A stretch of 11,551 nt of DNA from a bacterium (GTDB taxonomy: Bacteria; Fidelibacterota; UBA2242), in assembly GCA_018895675.1 (NCBI GenBank), contig JAHIOG010000537.1:1-11551 (forward strand). The letters run 5' to 3'. Positions 6,724 to 11,551 of this stretch are shown one piece after another. Made by a program: the position numbers and the translations under genes. The notes beneath the pieces are model-generated. The model saw nothing but the letters and a program-made list of their open reading frames with translations. It had not been told where the DNA came from and did not search any database. The number at the start of each line of letters is the position of its first letter. The stretch's first letter is position 1.

Positions 6724-7930
6724 AGGATTTACTCCAGTTTTTTGCGAGTTTGCCGGCGTCAATAGCAAGGAAAATGGTTTTTTGGGCCCGTTTCACAACA
6801 GGCGGATCGATCATCTTGGATCCCAGCGCTACAACGCCCAATCCCTTTTCTTCGGCTTCGTAAAAGGCGGTCACAATCTTTTTAGCTTTTTCAATTTCAC
6901 TTTCACCGGGTGCAAAGGTTTCATGAATGATCGGGACCTGACGGGGATGAATACAGCCCATGCCCTCAAAACCCAGGGATTTGGATTCTTTAACAACCGT
7001 TCGCAATCCCTCCTGATCAGCAACATCGGAAAAAACTGAATCAATCGCCTGAATACCGGCAGCCCGGGCGGCGTTTACAATCACATTCCGTGCGAAAAAA
7101 GTTTCCTTACCTTCAGAAGTTCGTTGAATGCCCAGGTCGGCAGTGTAATCCTCCAACCCGATGGCGAGAGCCACCACATTTTCCGATGCACAGGCAATTG
7201 AATAGGCGTTAATTATTCCCTTGGCGCTTTCGATAATTGGCATCAGGTACACGGGATAATCCAATTGGTGAGACGTTAATATCTCCTGGATTTTAAGATC
7301 TACTGCCGCCAATTGATCGGCGCTTTCGCATTTAGGTATCAGGATGAGATTGACGTGCTGAGGCACCACAAATTCCAGATCTTTCAGACCGCGGGAATGC
7401 TGATTTATGCGAACCATCCGCTCGGTTCCATAAAAATCGTTCCGCCGCAGAGCATTGCGCACTAATATACGCGCTTCATCCTTTTTAGCGGGCGCCACGG
7501 AATCTTCCAGATCCAGGATAATCCCGTCCGACTGATGCAGACCGGCATTTATGAAAAGCTTGGGGGTGTTGCCAGGCAGATAGAGGCGGGAACGACGATA
7601 GCGGTCCCGTTGAGTACTGTACCGGTTTTCCGGGATCAGTTCCGGCAGGTATTCTTTATTTGTATCGGTGACCTTTTTCACGGCAGCTTCAATCCGCGCC
7701 ATCATCACAAAGGGCAGCGCGCCGCTGTCTTCCAAAATAACTTTCGCATTTGGGATATCGAAAAAGTCCAGCATATCCCGGATCAACTGACGATTCTCTG
7801 TGCCAAACAGCCGGTCCACTTTACTCCGAATGTCCATCTGGATGCCGCCGCTGTCGGTCAGTTCAATTTCAAAATAGCAATCAGAGCGGATATCCGGTCC
7901 CCGATTGCCTGCCGCGCCTGTTTGTTTCAA
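6713..7930 (-). CDS. citDE: CitD-CitE fusion: lyase acyl carrier protein plus beta subunit
   Basis: One 405-residue chain joins two normally separate subunits. Residues 1 to about 90 resemble CitD, the gamma acyl carrier protein (opening MKQTGAAGN, then DSGGIQMDI and LEDSGALP). Ser16 in RSDCYFEIEL aligns with the serine that carries the phosphoribosyl-dephospho-CoA group. From about 114 the chain is CitE, the beta lyase subunit of the HpcH/HpaI TIM-barrel family: SRLYLPGNTPK, ILDLEDSVAPAKK at 138-150, IIESAKG with the likely Mg ligand E234, and GLEDYTADLG at 259-268 with D261 the likely second ligand. A linker at about 90-112 is rich in Pro, Glu and Arg. The enzyme splits the ACP thioester into acetyl-ACP and a 2-oxoacid. 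No citC, citX or citG is present in the window to charge the carrier. Confidence 0.92.
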   Translation of the reverse strand: MKQTGAAGNRGPDIRSDCYFEIELTDSGGIQMDIRSKVDRLFGTENRQLIRDMLDFFDIPNAKVILEDSGALPFVMMARIEAAVKKVTDTNKEYLPELIPENRYSTQRDRYRRSRLYLPGNTPKLFINAGLHQSDGIILDLEDSVAPAKKDEARILVRNALRRNDFYGTERMVRINQHSRGLKDLEFVVPQHVNLILIPKCESADQLAAVDLKIQEILTSHQLDYPVYLMPIIESAKGIINAYSIACASENVVALAIGLEDYTADLGIQRTSEGKETFFARNVIVNAARAAGIQAIDSVFSDVADQEGLRTVVKESKSLGFEGMGCIHPRQVPIIHETFAPGESEIEKAKKIVTAFYEAEEKGLGVVALGSKMIDPPVVKRAQKTIFLAIDAGKLAKNWSKSYGN

Positions 7931-7940
7931 TTTCACCTCC
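7931..7940 (-). promoter_or_regulatory. Ribosome binding site that fixes the TTG start of citDE
   Basis: On the minus strand the bases read GGAGGTGAAA directly before TTG 7930. GGAGGTGA is an eight-base match to the anti-Shine-Dalgarno, and the GGAGG core is five bases from the TTG. The resulting N-terminus (MKQTG) also matches where CitD proteins start. The TTG at 7948 would place this ribosome site inside the coding region. Confidence 0.8.
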
Positions 7941-7947
7941 GTTATCA

Positions 7948-7953
7948 ATTATA
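7948..7953 (-). promoter_or_regulatory. Possible -10 element for citDE-citF
   Basis: The minus strand carries a perfect TATAAT. Transcription would start near 7941, leaving a leader of only about 11 bases that still includes the ribosome site. No convincing -35 lies 16-18 bases upstream, so the call rests on the -10 alone, in an AT-rich region. Confidence 0.3.
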
Positions 7954-8202
7954 TTAAAATTGAGTGTTTTTCGGCTAAAAAGCAATGCCCGAAATGCAGA
8001 TTATCGATGAAAAATCAATCAGCTGCCTGACTGAACTAATGCCCTGTTTAGTGGCATGATTTTGGCAATATTCAGGAATAGCCTAAAAAAATTGAACTCT
8101 CTGTGAAATATTCTTTGACGCTTATTCATAAATTCCCTAATATCTACCTATAAATCGGATGAATTTACAAGCGACTATTTCCCATATCTGAGAAGCGATG
8201 CA

Positions 8203-8230
8203 TTGACATGCGATTTGGTTTGCAACTATT
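8203..8230 (+). promoter_or_regulatory. Possible sigma-70-type promoter for leuC operon
   Basis: A perfect TTGACA lies at 8203-8208. The best -10 candidates, AACTAT at 8224-8229 or ACTATT at 8225-8230, give 15-16-base spacing and match the consensus only partly. The leader to leuC would be about 90 bases. Confidence 0.3.
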
Positions 8231-8324
8231 TGACTGTGCCGAAATTGTTGCAGCAGCTTTGAATAATTCTTAGATTTAACGCCCGATATGGCTAATAAAG
8301 AACTTGAAGCAGTAAGGAGTACAT

Positions 8325-9581
8325 ATGGGAAAGACATTTACAGAAAAGGTTTTAGGTCGAAAAGCCGGAAAAGACGTCGTTCCCGGTGAAATTATTGAGG
8401 TTGAACCCGATGTCGCCATGTCCCATGACAATACGGCGGCTATTTCCAAAACCTTTTATAATATTGGTGTTGATAAAGTCTATAATCCCGAAATGCATGT
8501 GATCATTCTGGATCATTGCACACCCGCGGCTAATGAAAAGTTTGCCCAGAATCATAAAGTTATCCGGGAATTTGTGAAGAAGCAGGGGATTCCGAATTTT
8601 TATGATATCGAGGTTGGCATTTGTCATCAGGTGATGCATGAAAAAGGTCACGTCTGGCCGGGCGCGTTAATTGTCGGCTCGGATTCCCATACTACATCTT
8701 ACGGCGCTTTCGGAGCATTTTCCGCGGGGATTGGTCGCAGTGAAATGGCGGTGATTATGGCACGTGGCAAGATTTGGTTGAGAGTTCCGGAAACAATAAG
8801 GATATGGGTCGAGGGCGAGTTTCCGGAAGGAATTTCCTCCAAGGACCTGATGCTGAAAATTGCCGGAGAAATCGGCGCCGACGGAGCGCTTTATAAGGCG
8901 ATTGAATTCTGCGGACCGACTATCGATAGAATGAGTGTGGCAAGTCGCTTTGTTCTCACGAATATGGCGGTGGAAATCGGAGCCAAAGCCGGGTATATGA
9001 TTCCCAACGCGGAAACTCTGGCATATCTCAGGGAACGGGTGAAAACGCCGTTCGAAATTGTCGAATCCGATCCCGATGCTATTTATGAAGCCGAATATAA
9101 ATTTGATGTATCTGATCTGGAGCCGATGATCGCAAAACCTCACACTGTGGATAATGTTGTTCCGGTTTCAGTGGTCAAAGGTACAAAGATCGATCAGGTC
9201 TTTTTTGGGTCCTGCACCAATGCCCGGGTGGAGGATTTTGAAGTCGTAAGCAATGTTTTGCGAGGGAAGAAGGTCCATCCTGAGGTACGCATGCTGGTTT
9301 TTCCGGCATCGGCTGAAGTTTACCTCGAAGTTCTCAAGCGAGGTTGGATCACTGATTTGGTTGAAGCCGGTTGTGTGATCATGAATCCCGGTTGCGGTCC
9401 TTGCATGGGCAACCATGAGGGCGTTCCCGCTAACGGTGAAGTTACCTTAGCCACTTCCAATCGTAATTTCAGAGGGCGCCTCGGTAATAAGGAATCCTTT
9501 GTCTATCTGGTTAGTCCGATGACAGCGGCGGTGTCGGCGTTGACCGGGCGGATTGAGGATTTTAGAGATTTAAATTTGTAG
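8325..9581 (+). CDS. leuC: LeuC-type (3-isopropylmalate dehydratase/homoaconitase family) large subunit, 4Fe-4S
   Basis: A 418-residue Fe-S hydro-lyase subunit that works with the LeuD-type protein encoded downstream. Three cysteines that hold the cluster are in place: C297 in FFGSCTNA, and C357 and C360 in NPGCGPCMG. Other family motifs are SHDNTA at 33-38, GSDSHTTSYGAFG at 118-130 and SNRNFRGRLG at 378-387. The length fits the short LeuC2/homoaconitase-like group (about 420) rather than the E. coli LeuC type (about 466). That group includes isopropylmalate dehydratase, homoaconitase, 2,3-dimethylmalate dehydratase and mesaconase-like enzymes, so the substrate cannot be named. No leuA or leuB is nearby; the divergent citrate-lyase-type genes point to a non-leucine role. 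AAGGAG at 8314-8319 precedes the ATG. Confidence 0.88.
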   Translation: MGKTFTEKVLGRKAGKDVVPGEIIEVEPDVAMSHDNTAAISKTFYNIGVDKVYNPEMHVIILDHCTPAANEKFAQNHKVIREFVKKQGIPNFYDIEVGICHQVMHEKGHVWPGALIVGSDSHTTSYGAFGAFSAGIGRSEMAVIMARGKIWLRVPETIRIWVEGEFPEGISSKDLMLKIAGEIGADGALYKAIEFCGPTIDRMSVASRFVLTNMAVEIGAKAGYMIPNAETLAYLRERVKTPFEIVESDPDAIYEAEYKFDVSDLEPMIAKPHTVDNVVPVSVVKGTKIDQVFFGSCTNARVEDFEVVSNVLRGKKVHPEVRMLVFPASAEVYLEVLKRGWITDLVEAGCVIMNPGCGPCMGNHEGVPANGEVTLATSNRNFRGRLGNKESFVYLVSPMTAAVSALTGRIEDFRDLNL

Positions 9582-9620
9582 ATTTATGATATGTGATTAG
9601 CGATAGCAGATTTTTGATTT
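9578..9620 (-). repeat. Left tandem heptamer array next to the four-helix-bundle gene
   Basis: Read on the minus strand, five heptamers of the form (A/T)ATCNNN run from 9612 to 9578, including AATCTGC and AATCACA. They are preceded by AAATCAAAAATC (9620-9609). The array overlaps the leuC stop at 9579-9581. The 12-mer is an exact reverse complement of 9976-9987 on the other side of the gene. Confidence 0.65.
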
Positions 9621-9636
9621 AATCTTGGAAGACATT

Positions 9637-10044
9637 ATGAATGCTGAAGAATTAGCGAATAGATTTGTAGATTTTGCCGCAGAAATTATTAGAGTATGCG
9701 GCACACTTTGTTCGGATTATACCGGGAAACATATTTATGGACAAATAATGCGTTCCTCAACTTCCACCGGTGCAAATTATGAAGAAGCCAGAGGCGCTGA
9801 AAGCAAAGCGGATTTTATTCATAAAATGCAGGTCGTTTTAAAAGAAATTCGTGAGGCAAGATATTGGTTAATTCTAATTGAAAAAACTAAAAAGCTACCT
9901 GAAAACAATTTATCTCCTTTAATTAATGAAGTTAATGAATTGGTTAGCATTATCACAAAATCAGTAAAAACCGTCAAATCAAAAATCACCAATCACCAAT
10001 CACCAATCTCCAAATCTAAAATCACACAGGAGCAATTATGTTAA
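9637..10044 (+). CDS. Four-helix-bundle protein of the S23/Avd-like family
   Basis: A 135-residue, mostly helical protein that resembles the family found in 23S rRNA intervening sequences and, more distantly, the Avd accessory proteins of diversity-generating retroelements. Typical features are the opening ELANRFVDFAAEII, YGQIMRSSTSTGANYEEARG at about 33-52, and KADFIHKMQVVLKEIREA at about 57-74. I chose ATG 9637 because GGAAG lies five bases upstream; a TTG 12 bases earlier is the alternative. Residues from about 114 to the end are encoded by the heptamer repeat array and look like an unstructured add-on. The gene is AT-richer than leuC and leuD, interrupts their usual adjacency, and overlaps the leuD start by seven bases. 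Function unknown; no reverse transcriptase or rRNA is present. Confidence 0.85.
   Translation: MNAEELANRFVDFAAEIIRVCGTLCSDYTGKHIYGQIMRSSTSTGANYEEARGAESKADFIHKMQVVLKEIREARYWLILIEKTKKLPENNLSPLINEVNELVSIITKSVKTVKSKITNHQSPISKSKITQEQLC
9976..10020 (+). repeat. Right tandem heptamer array inside the end of the four-helix-bundle gene
   Basis: AAATCAAAAATC at 9976-9987 leads into three exact AATCACC units at 9984-10004 and one AATCTCC at 10005-10011, then weaker AAATCT/AAAATC units to about 10020. The array is translated as the C-terminal tail of the four-helix-bundle protein and ends just before the leuD ribosome site at 10028-10032. It mirrors the left array at 9578-9620. Confidence 0.75.
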
Positions 10045-10532
10045 TAAAAGGAAAAGTCTGGAAATATGGCGATGATATTAATACCGATGTACTTTTTCCG
10101 GGGAAATATACCTATACAGTGACCGATTCTAAGGAAATGGCAAAAATTGCTCTGGAAGACCTTGATCCTGAATTTGCCGCCAATGTTCAAAAAGGCGATG
10201 TAATCGTCGGAGGCGCAAATTTCGGATGTGGCAGCAGTCGCGAGCAGGCGGCGTCCTGTTTGCTCTATGCCGGTGTCGGAGCAGTAGTTGCCAAAACCTT
10301 TGCGCGTATCTTCTTCCGCAATTGCATCAATTTTGGGCTGCCGGCGCTGACATCGGCGGAAGCCGTAGATGCCCTGGAACACGGTGAGAGCATTGAGATC
10401 GACACCGAAAAAGGTGAGATTCGCTGTAAAGCCGGTGTGTTTTCATTTCCGCCCTTGCCCGAGGAAGTTGTCGGAATTTTCGACGCCGGTGGGTTGATCC
10501 CATATACTAAAAAACAGTTAGGGATTGAGTGA
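10038..10532 (+). CDS. leuD: LeuD-type dehydratase small subunit (swivelling domain)
   Basis: The 164-residue small subunit closes over the Fe-S cluster of the LeuC-type partner. The family opening is GKVWKYGDDINTDVLFPG at 5-22, and the substrate-binding stretch NFGCGSSREQA lies at 61-71, with R68 and the preceding serines expected to contact the substrate carboxylates. The specificity loop after PGK reads YTYT at 24-27, unlike the Tyr-Leu forms I associate with isopropylmalate and homoaconitate enzymes. The length fits the short archaeal/LeuD2 type rather than the roughly 200-residue E. coli LeuD. AGGAG at 10028-10032, inside the preceding gene, is five bases before the ATG. The stop overlaps the next GTG by three bases within GTGA. 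Confidence 0.9.
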   Translation: MLIKGKVWKYGDDINTDVLFPGKYTYTVTDSKEMAKIALEDLDPEFAANVQKGDVIVGGANFGCGSSREQAASCLLYAGVGAVVAKTFARIFFRNCINFGLPALTSAEAVDALEHGESIEIDTEKGEIRCKAGVFSFPPLPEEVVGIFDAGGLIPYTKKQLGIE

Positions 10533-11551
10533 AATCTTCTCTATTCAACTGGATTATTCCCCGGTCTCTTCGCTCGAAGGATGTCCGGATTTCTACGGTC
10601 CGGGCGCAATACGGTCGATTTGGCGGATGGGTCAGCATTATTACCAATATATTTCTTTTTGTCGCCAAATTAATTGTCGGGCTTCTGATCAATTCCATTG
10701 CCCTGATAGCTGATTCAATTCACTCTCTGTCCGATGTATCCACATCCATAATTGTGATTATCGGCTATCGGATCTCTGAGAAGCCGGCTGACCGGGAGCA
10801 TCCTTTTGGGCACCAGCGGGCGGAATATGTGGCAACCCTGATCATCGCTGTTTTATTAGCGGTAGCAGGTATTGAATTTATTCGCTCGGCTATTCTACGG
10901 TTGCATAATACCGGCATAACGACGGTTACCTATGGCGTGTTGCTATTTATTTTTCTGACAGTTGTCATAAAAGCCTGGCTGGGAGAATTAGCTAAGTATA
11001 TTGGAAAACTCATTGATTCCCAGATGCTCCGGGCTGATGCCTTGCATCATTATACCGACTCCATTTCTTCTATATTAGTACTATTGGCTATTGGAGGAAG
11101 CAAACTTGGTTACGCCTTCCTTGATGGAGTCGGTGGAATATTAGTGGGTATTATGCTTATCTGGTCAGGAATCCAGATTGCTAAAGAAGCCGCCAACTCA
11201 CTGATGGGAAAACCTCCGACATCTGAACTTGTTCATAAAATACAACAAATTTGCCATTCCGTTGATAATGTCATTAATTCCCATGATATTGTTGTGCATA
11301 GTTATGGTAATCAAATTTTCATAAGCGCTCATGTGGAAGTCGATCAGAAAGAAAGCAGCATCATCGCCCATGATATCGGCGACGCGGTCGAACAGGCTTT
11401 GACCAAAGAACTCGGCGCTTACTGCACGGTTCATGTCGATCCGGTTGATATCGATAGCGAGGACGTAAAGCTGGCAAACGATATTGTACGGAAAATGGTA
11501 ACCGAAAGCAGGGATATTCGGGATTATCATGATCTCCGCCTGGTCAGAAAA
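10529..11551 (+). CDS. Cation diffusion facilitator (CDF) metal efflux transporter, 3' end outside window
   Basis: An inner-membrane metal/proton antiporter of the YiiP/FieF type; 341 residues are visible and the frame is still open at the window end. The start is GTG 10529: the codon before it is an in-frame TGA, and there is no other sensible start before the first membrane segment. After a cytosolic N-terminus of about 33 residues come the membrane segments. Site A is formed by H65/D69 (ADSIHSLSD) and H173/D177 (ADALHHYTD), the HxxxD pairs usual for zinc-type members. A second site is suggested by D88, H91 and H95. The C-terminal domain keeps the metal-site histidines (HDIVVH, AHVEV, AHDIGDAVEQ, VHVDP). 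Transported metal not certain (Zn, Fe, Co or Mn). Overlap with leuD implies co-translation. Confidence 0.93.
   Translation, partial: MKSSLFNWIIPRSLRSKDVRISTVRAQYGRFGGWVSIITNIFLFVAKLIVGLLINSIALIADSIHSLSDVSTSIIVIIGYRISEKPADREHPFGHQRAEYVATLIIAVLLAVAGIEFIRSAILRLHNTGITTVTYGVLLFIFLTVVIKAWLGELAKYIGKLIDSQMLRADALHHYTDSISSILVLLAIGGSKLGYAFLDGVGGILVGIMLIWSGIQIAKEAANSLMGKPPTSELVHKIQQICHSVDNVINSHDIVVHSYGNQIFISAHVEVDQKESSIIAHDIGDAVEQALTKELGAYCTVHVDPVDIDSEDVKLANDIVRKMVTESRDIRDYHDLRLVRK

Larger units (their letters stand above)
7941..8324. other. Divergent intergenic control region between citDE and leuC
   Basis: About 380 bases without a supportable gene, AT-rich compared with the flanking coding regions. 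It must hold the promoters for both operons. Small inverted repeats are visible: ATGCC/GGCAT at 8039-8043 and 8053-8057, and TGCAAC/GTTGCA starting at 8221. Either could be an operator, but both are short enough to arise by chance. The period-7 repeat seen in other gaps is not clearly present here. No riboswitch or regulator gene is recognised. Confidence 0.6.
9578..10020. mobile_element. Candidate repeat-bounded cassette carrying the four-helix-bundle gene
   Basis: The segment between leuC and leuD is bounded by two heptamer arrays pointing outward from the gene, each beginning with the same 12-bp sequence in inverted orientation (9609-9620 and 9976-9987). It is AT-richer than both neighbours and separates two genes that are normally adjacent. 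No transposase, target-site duplication or known terminal inverted repeat is recognised, so calling it mobile is an inference. Confidence 0.35.

Noticed and set aside
7535..7957. 140-residue plus-strand frame opposite citDE
   Set aside because: It is antisense to a well-supported CitD-CitE fusion and has no family resemblance.
8137..8337. 66-residue open frame on the minus strand in the divergent region
   Set aside because: It starts inside the leuC coding region, covers the leuC ribosome site and candidate promoter, and shows no recognisable motif.
9976..10020. Heptamer array considered as a CRISPR array
   Set aside because: Units are seven bases in direct tandem with no spacers and there are no cas genes.
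9637..10044. Four-helix-bundle gene considered as the Avd protein of a diversity-generating retroelement
   Set aside because: No reverse transcriptase, template repeat or variable repeat is present in the window; only the distant fold family is shared.
8325..10532. LeuC/LeuD-type genes considered as plain leucine biosynthesis
   Set aside because: No leuA or leuB is nearby, both subunits are the short type, and the specificity loop is atypical. This remains possible, so only the family is claimed.
10525..10713. 62-residue plus-strand frame starting in the end of leuD
   Set aside because: It is an out-of-frame shadow of the CDF transporter, whose own frame (from GTG 10529) carries clear family motifs to the window end.

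Overview
The window looks like a chromosomal segment of an anaerobic Gram-negative bacterium, probably from the FCB superphylum (Calditrichota/KSB1, Marinimicrobia or similar). That placement is an inference. It rests on a TonB-dependent receptor with an N-terminal carboxypeptidase-regulatory-like domain coupled to a small lipoprotein-like gene, oxygen-independent citrate-lyase-type enzymes, and degenerate repeats between genes. No rRNA, tRNA, CRISPR array, transposase or phage gene is visible.

Layout. (1) 1-81 is the 3' end of a gene that probably encodes an outer-membrane beta-barrel. It is followed by about 325 bases without a gene that hold period-7 repeats, a 17-bp stem-loop and GC-rich palindromes. 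(2) 407-1498 is a non-hydrolysing UDP-GlcNAc 2-epimerase (wecB). (3) 1636-4328 is a small exported lipoprotein-like protein translationally coupled to a TonB-dependent receptor. (4) 4399-5106 is a HAD hydrolase, convergent with the next block. (5) On the minus strand, 7930-5167 is a two-gene operon: a CitD-CitE fusion (acyl carrier protein plus lyase beta subunit), then citF (lyase alpha subunit, CoA-transferase), overlapping by 11 bases. (6) 7941-8324 is a divergent control region. (7) On the plus strand, 8325-11551 runs leuC-type dehydratase large subunit, a small four-helix-bundle (S23/Avd-like) gene, leuD-type small subunit, and a CDF metal transporter that runs off the window end. The last three are joined by short overlaps.

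How the genes may work together. The divergent lyase (CitD-E/CitF) and Fe-S dehydratase (LeuC/LeuD) genes form a natural two-step module: a hydratase that makes or isomerises a tertiary or methylated hydroxy-acid, and an acyl-carrier-protein-dependent lyase that splits such an acid into acetate plus a 2-oxoacid. Citrate and mesaconate/citramalate are the leading substrate candidates; the sequence alone does not decide between them. The CDF transporter is translated directly off leuD and may tie metal homeostasis to the Fe-S enzyme, but it could also be a chance neighbour.

The most unusual structure is the four-helix-bundle gene between leuC and leuD. It is AT-richer than its neighbours. On both sides it is bordered by tandem heptamer arrays in mirror orientation, including a perfect 12-bp inverted repeat, as if a repeat-bounded cassette had entered the operon. 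Related period-7 repeats occur at or just after several other gene 3' ends in the window.
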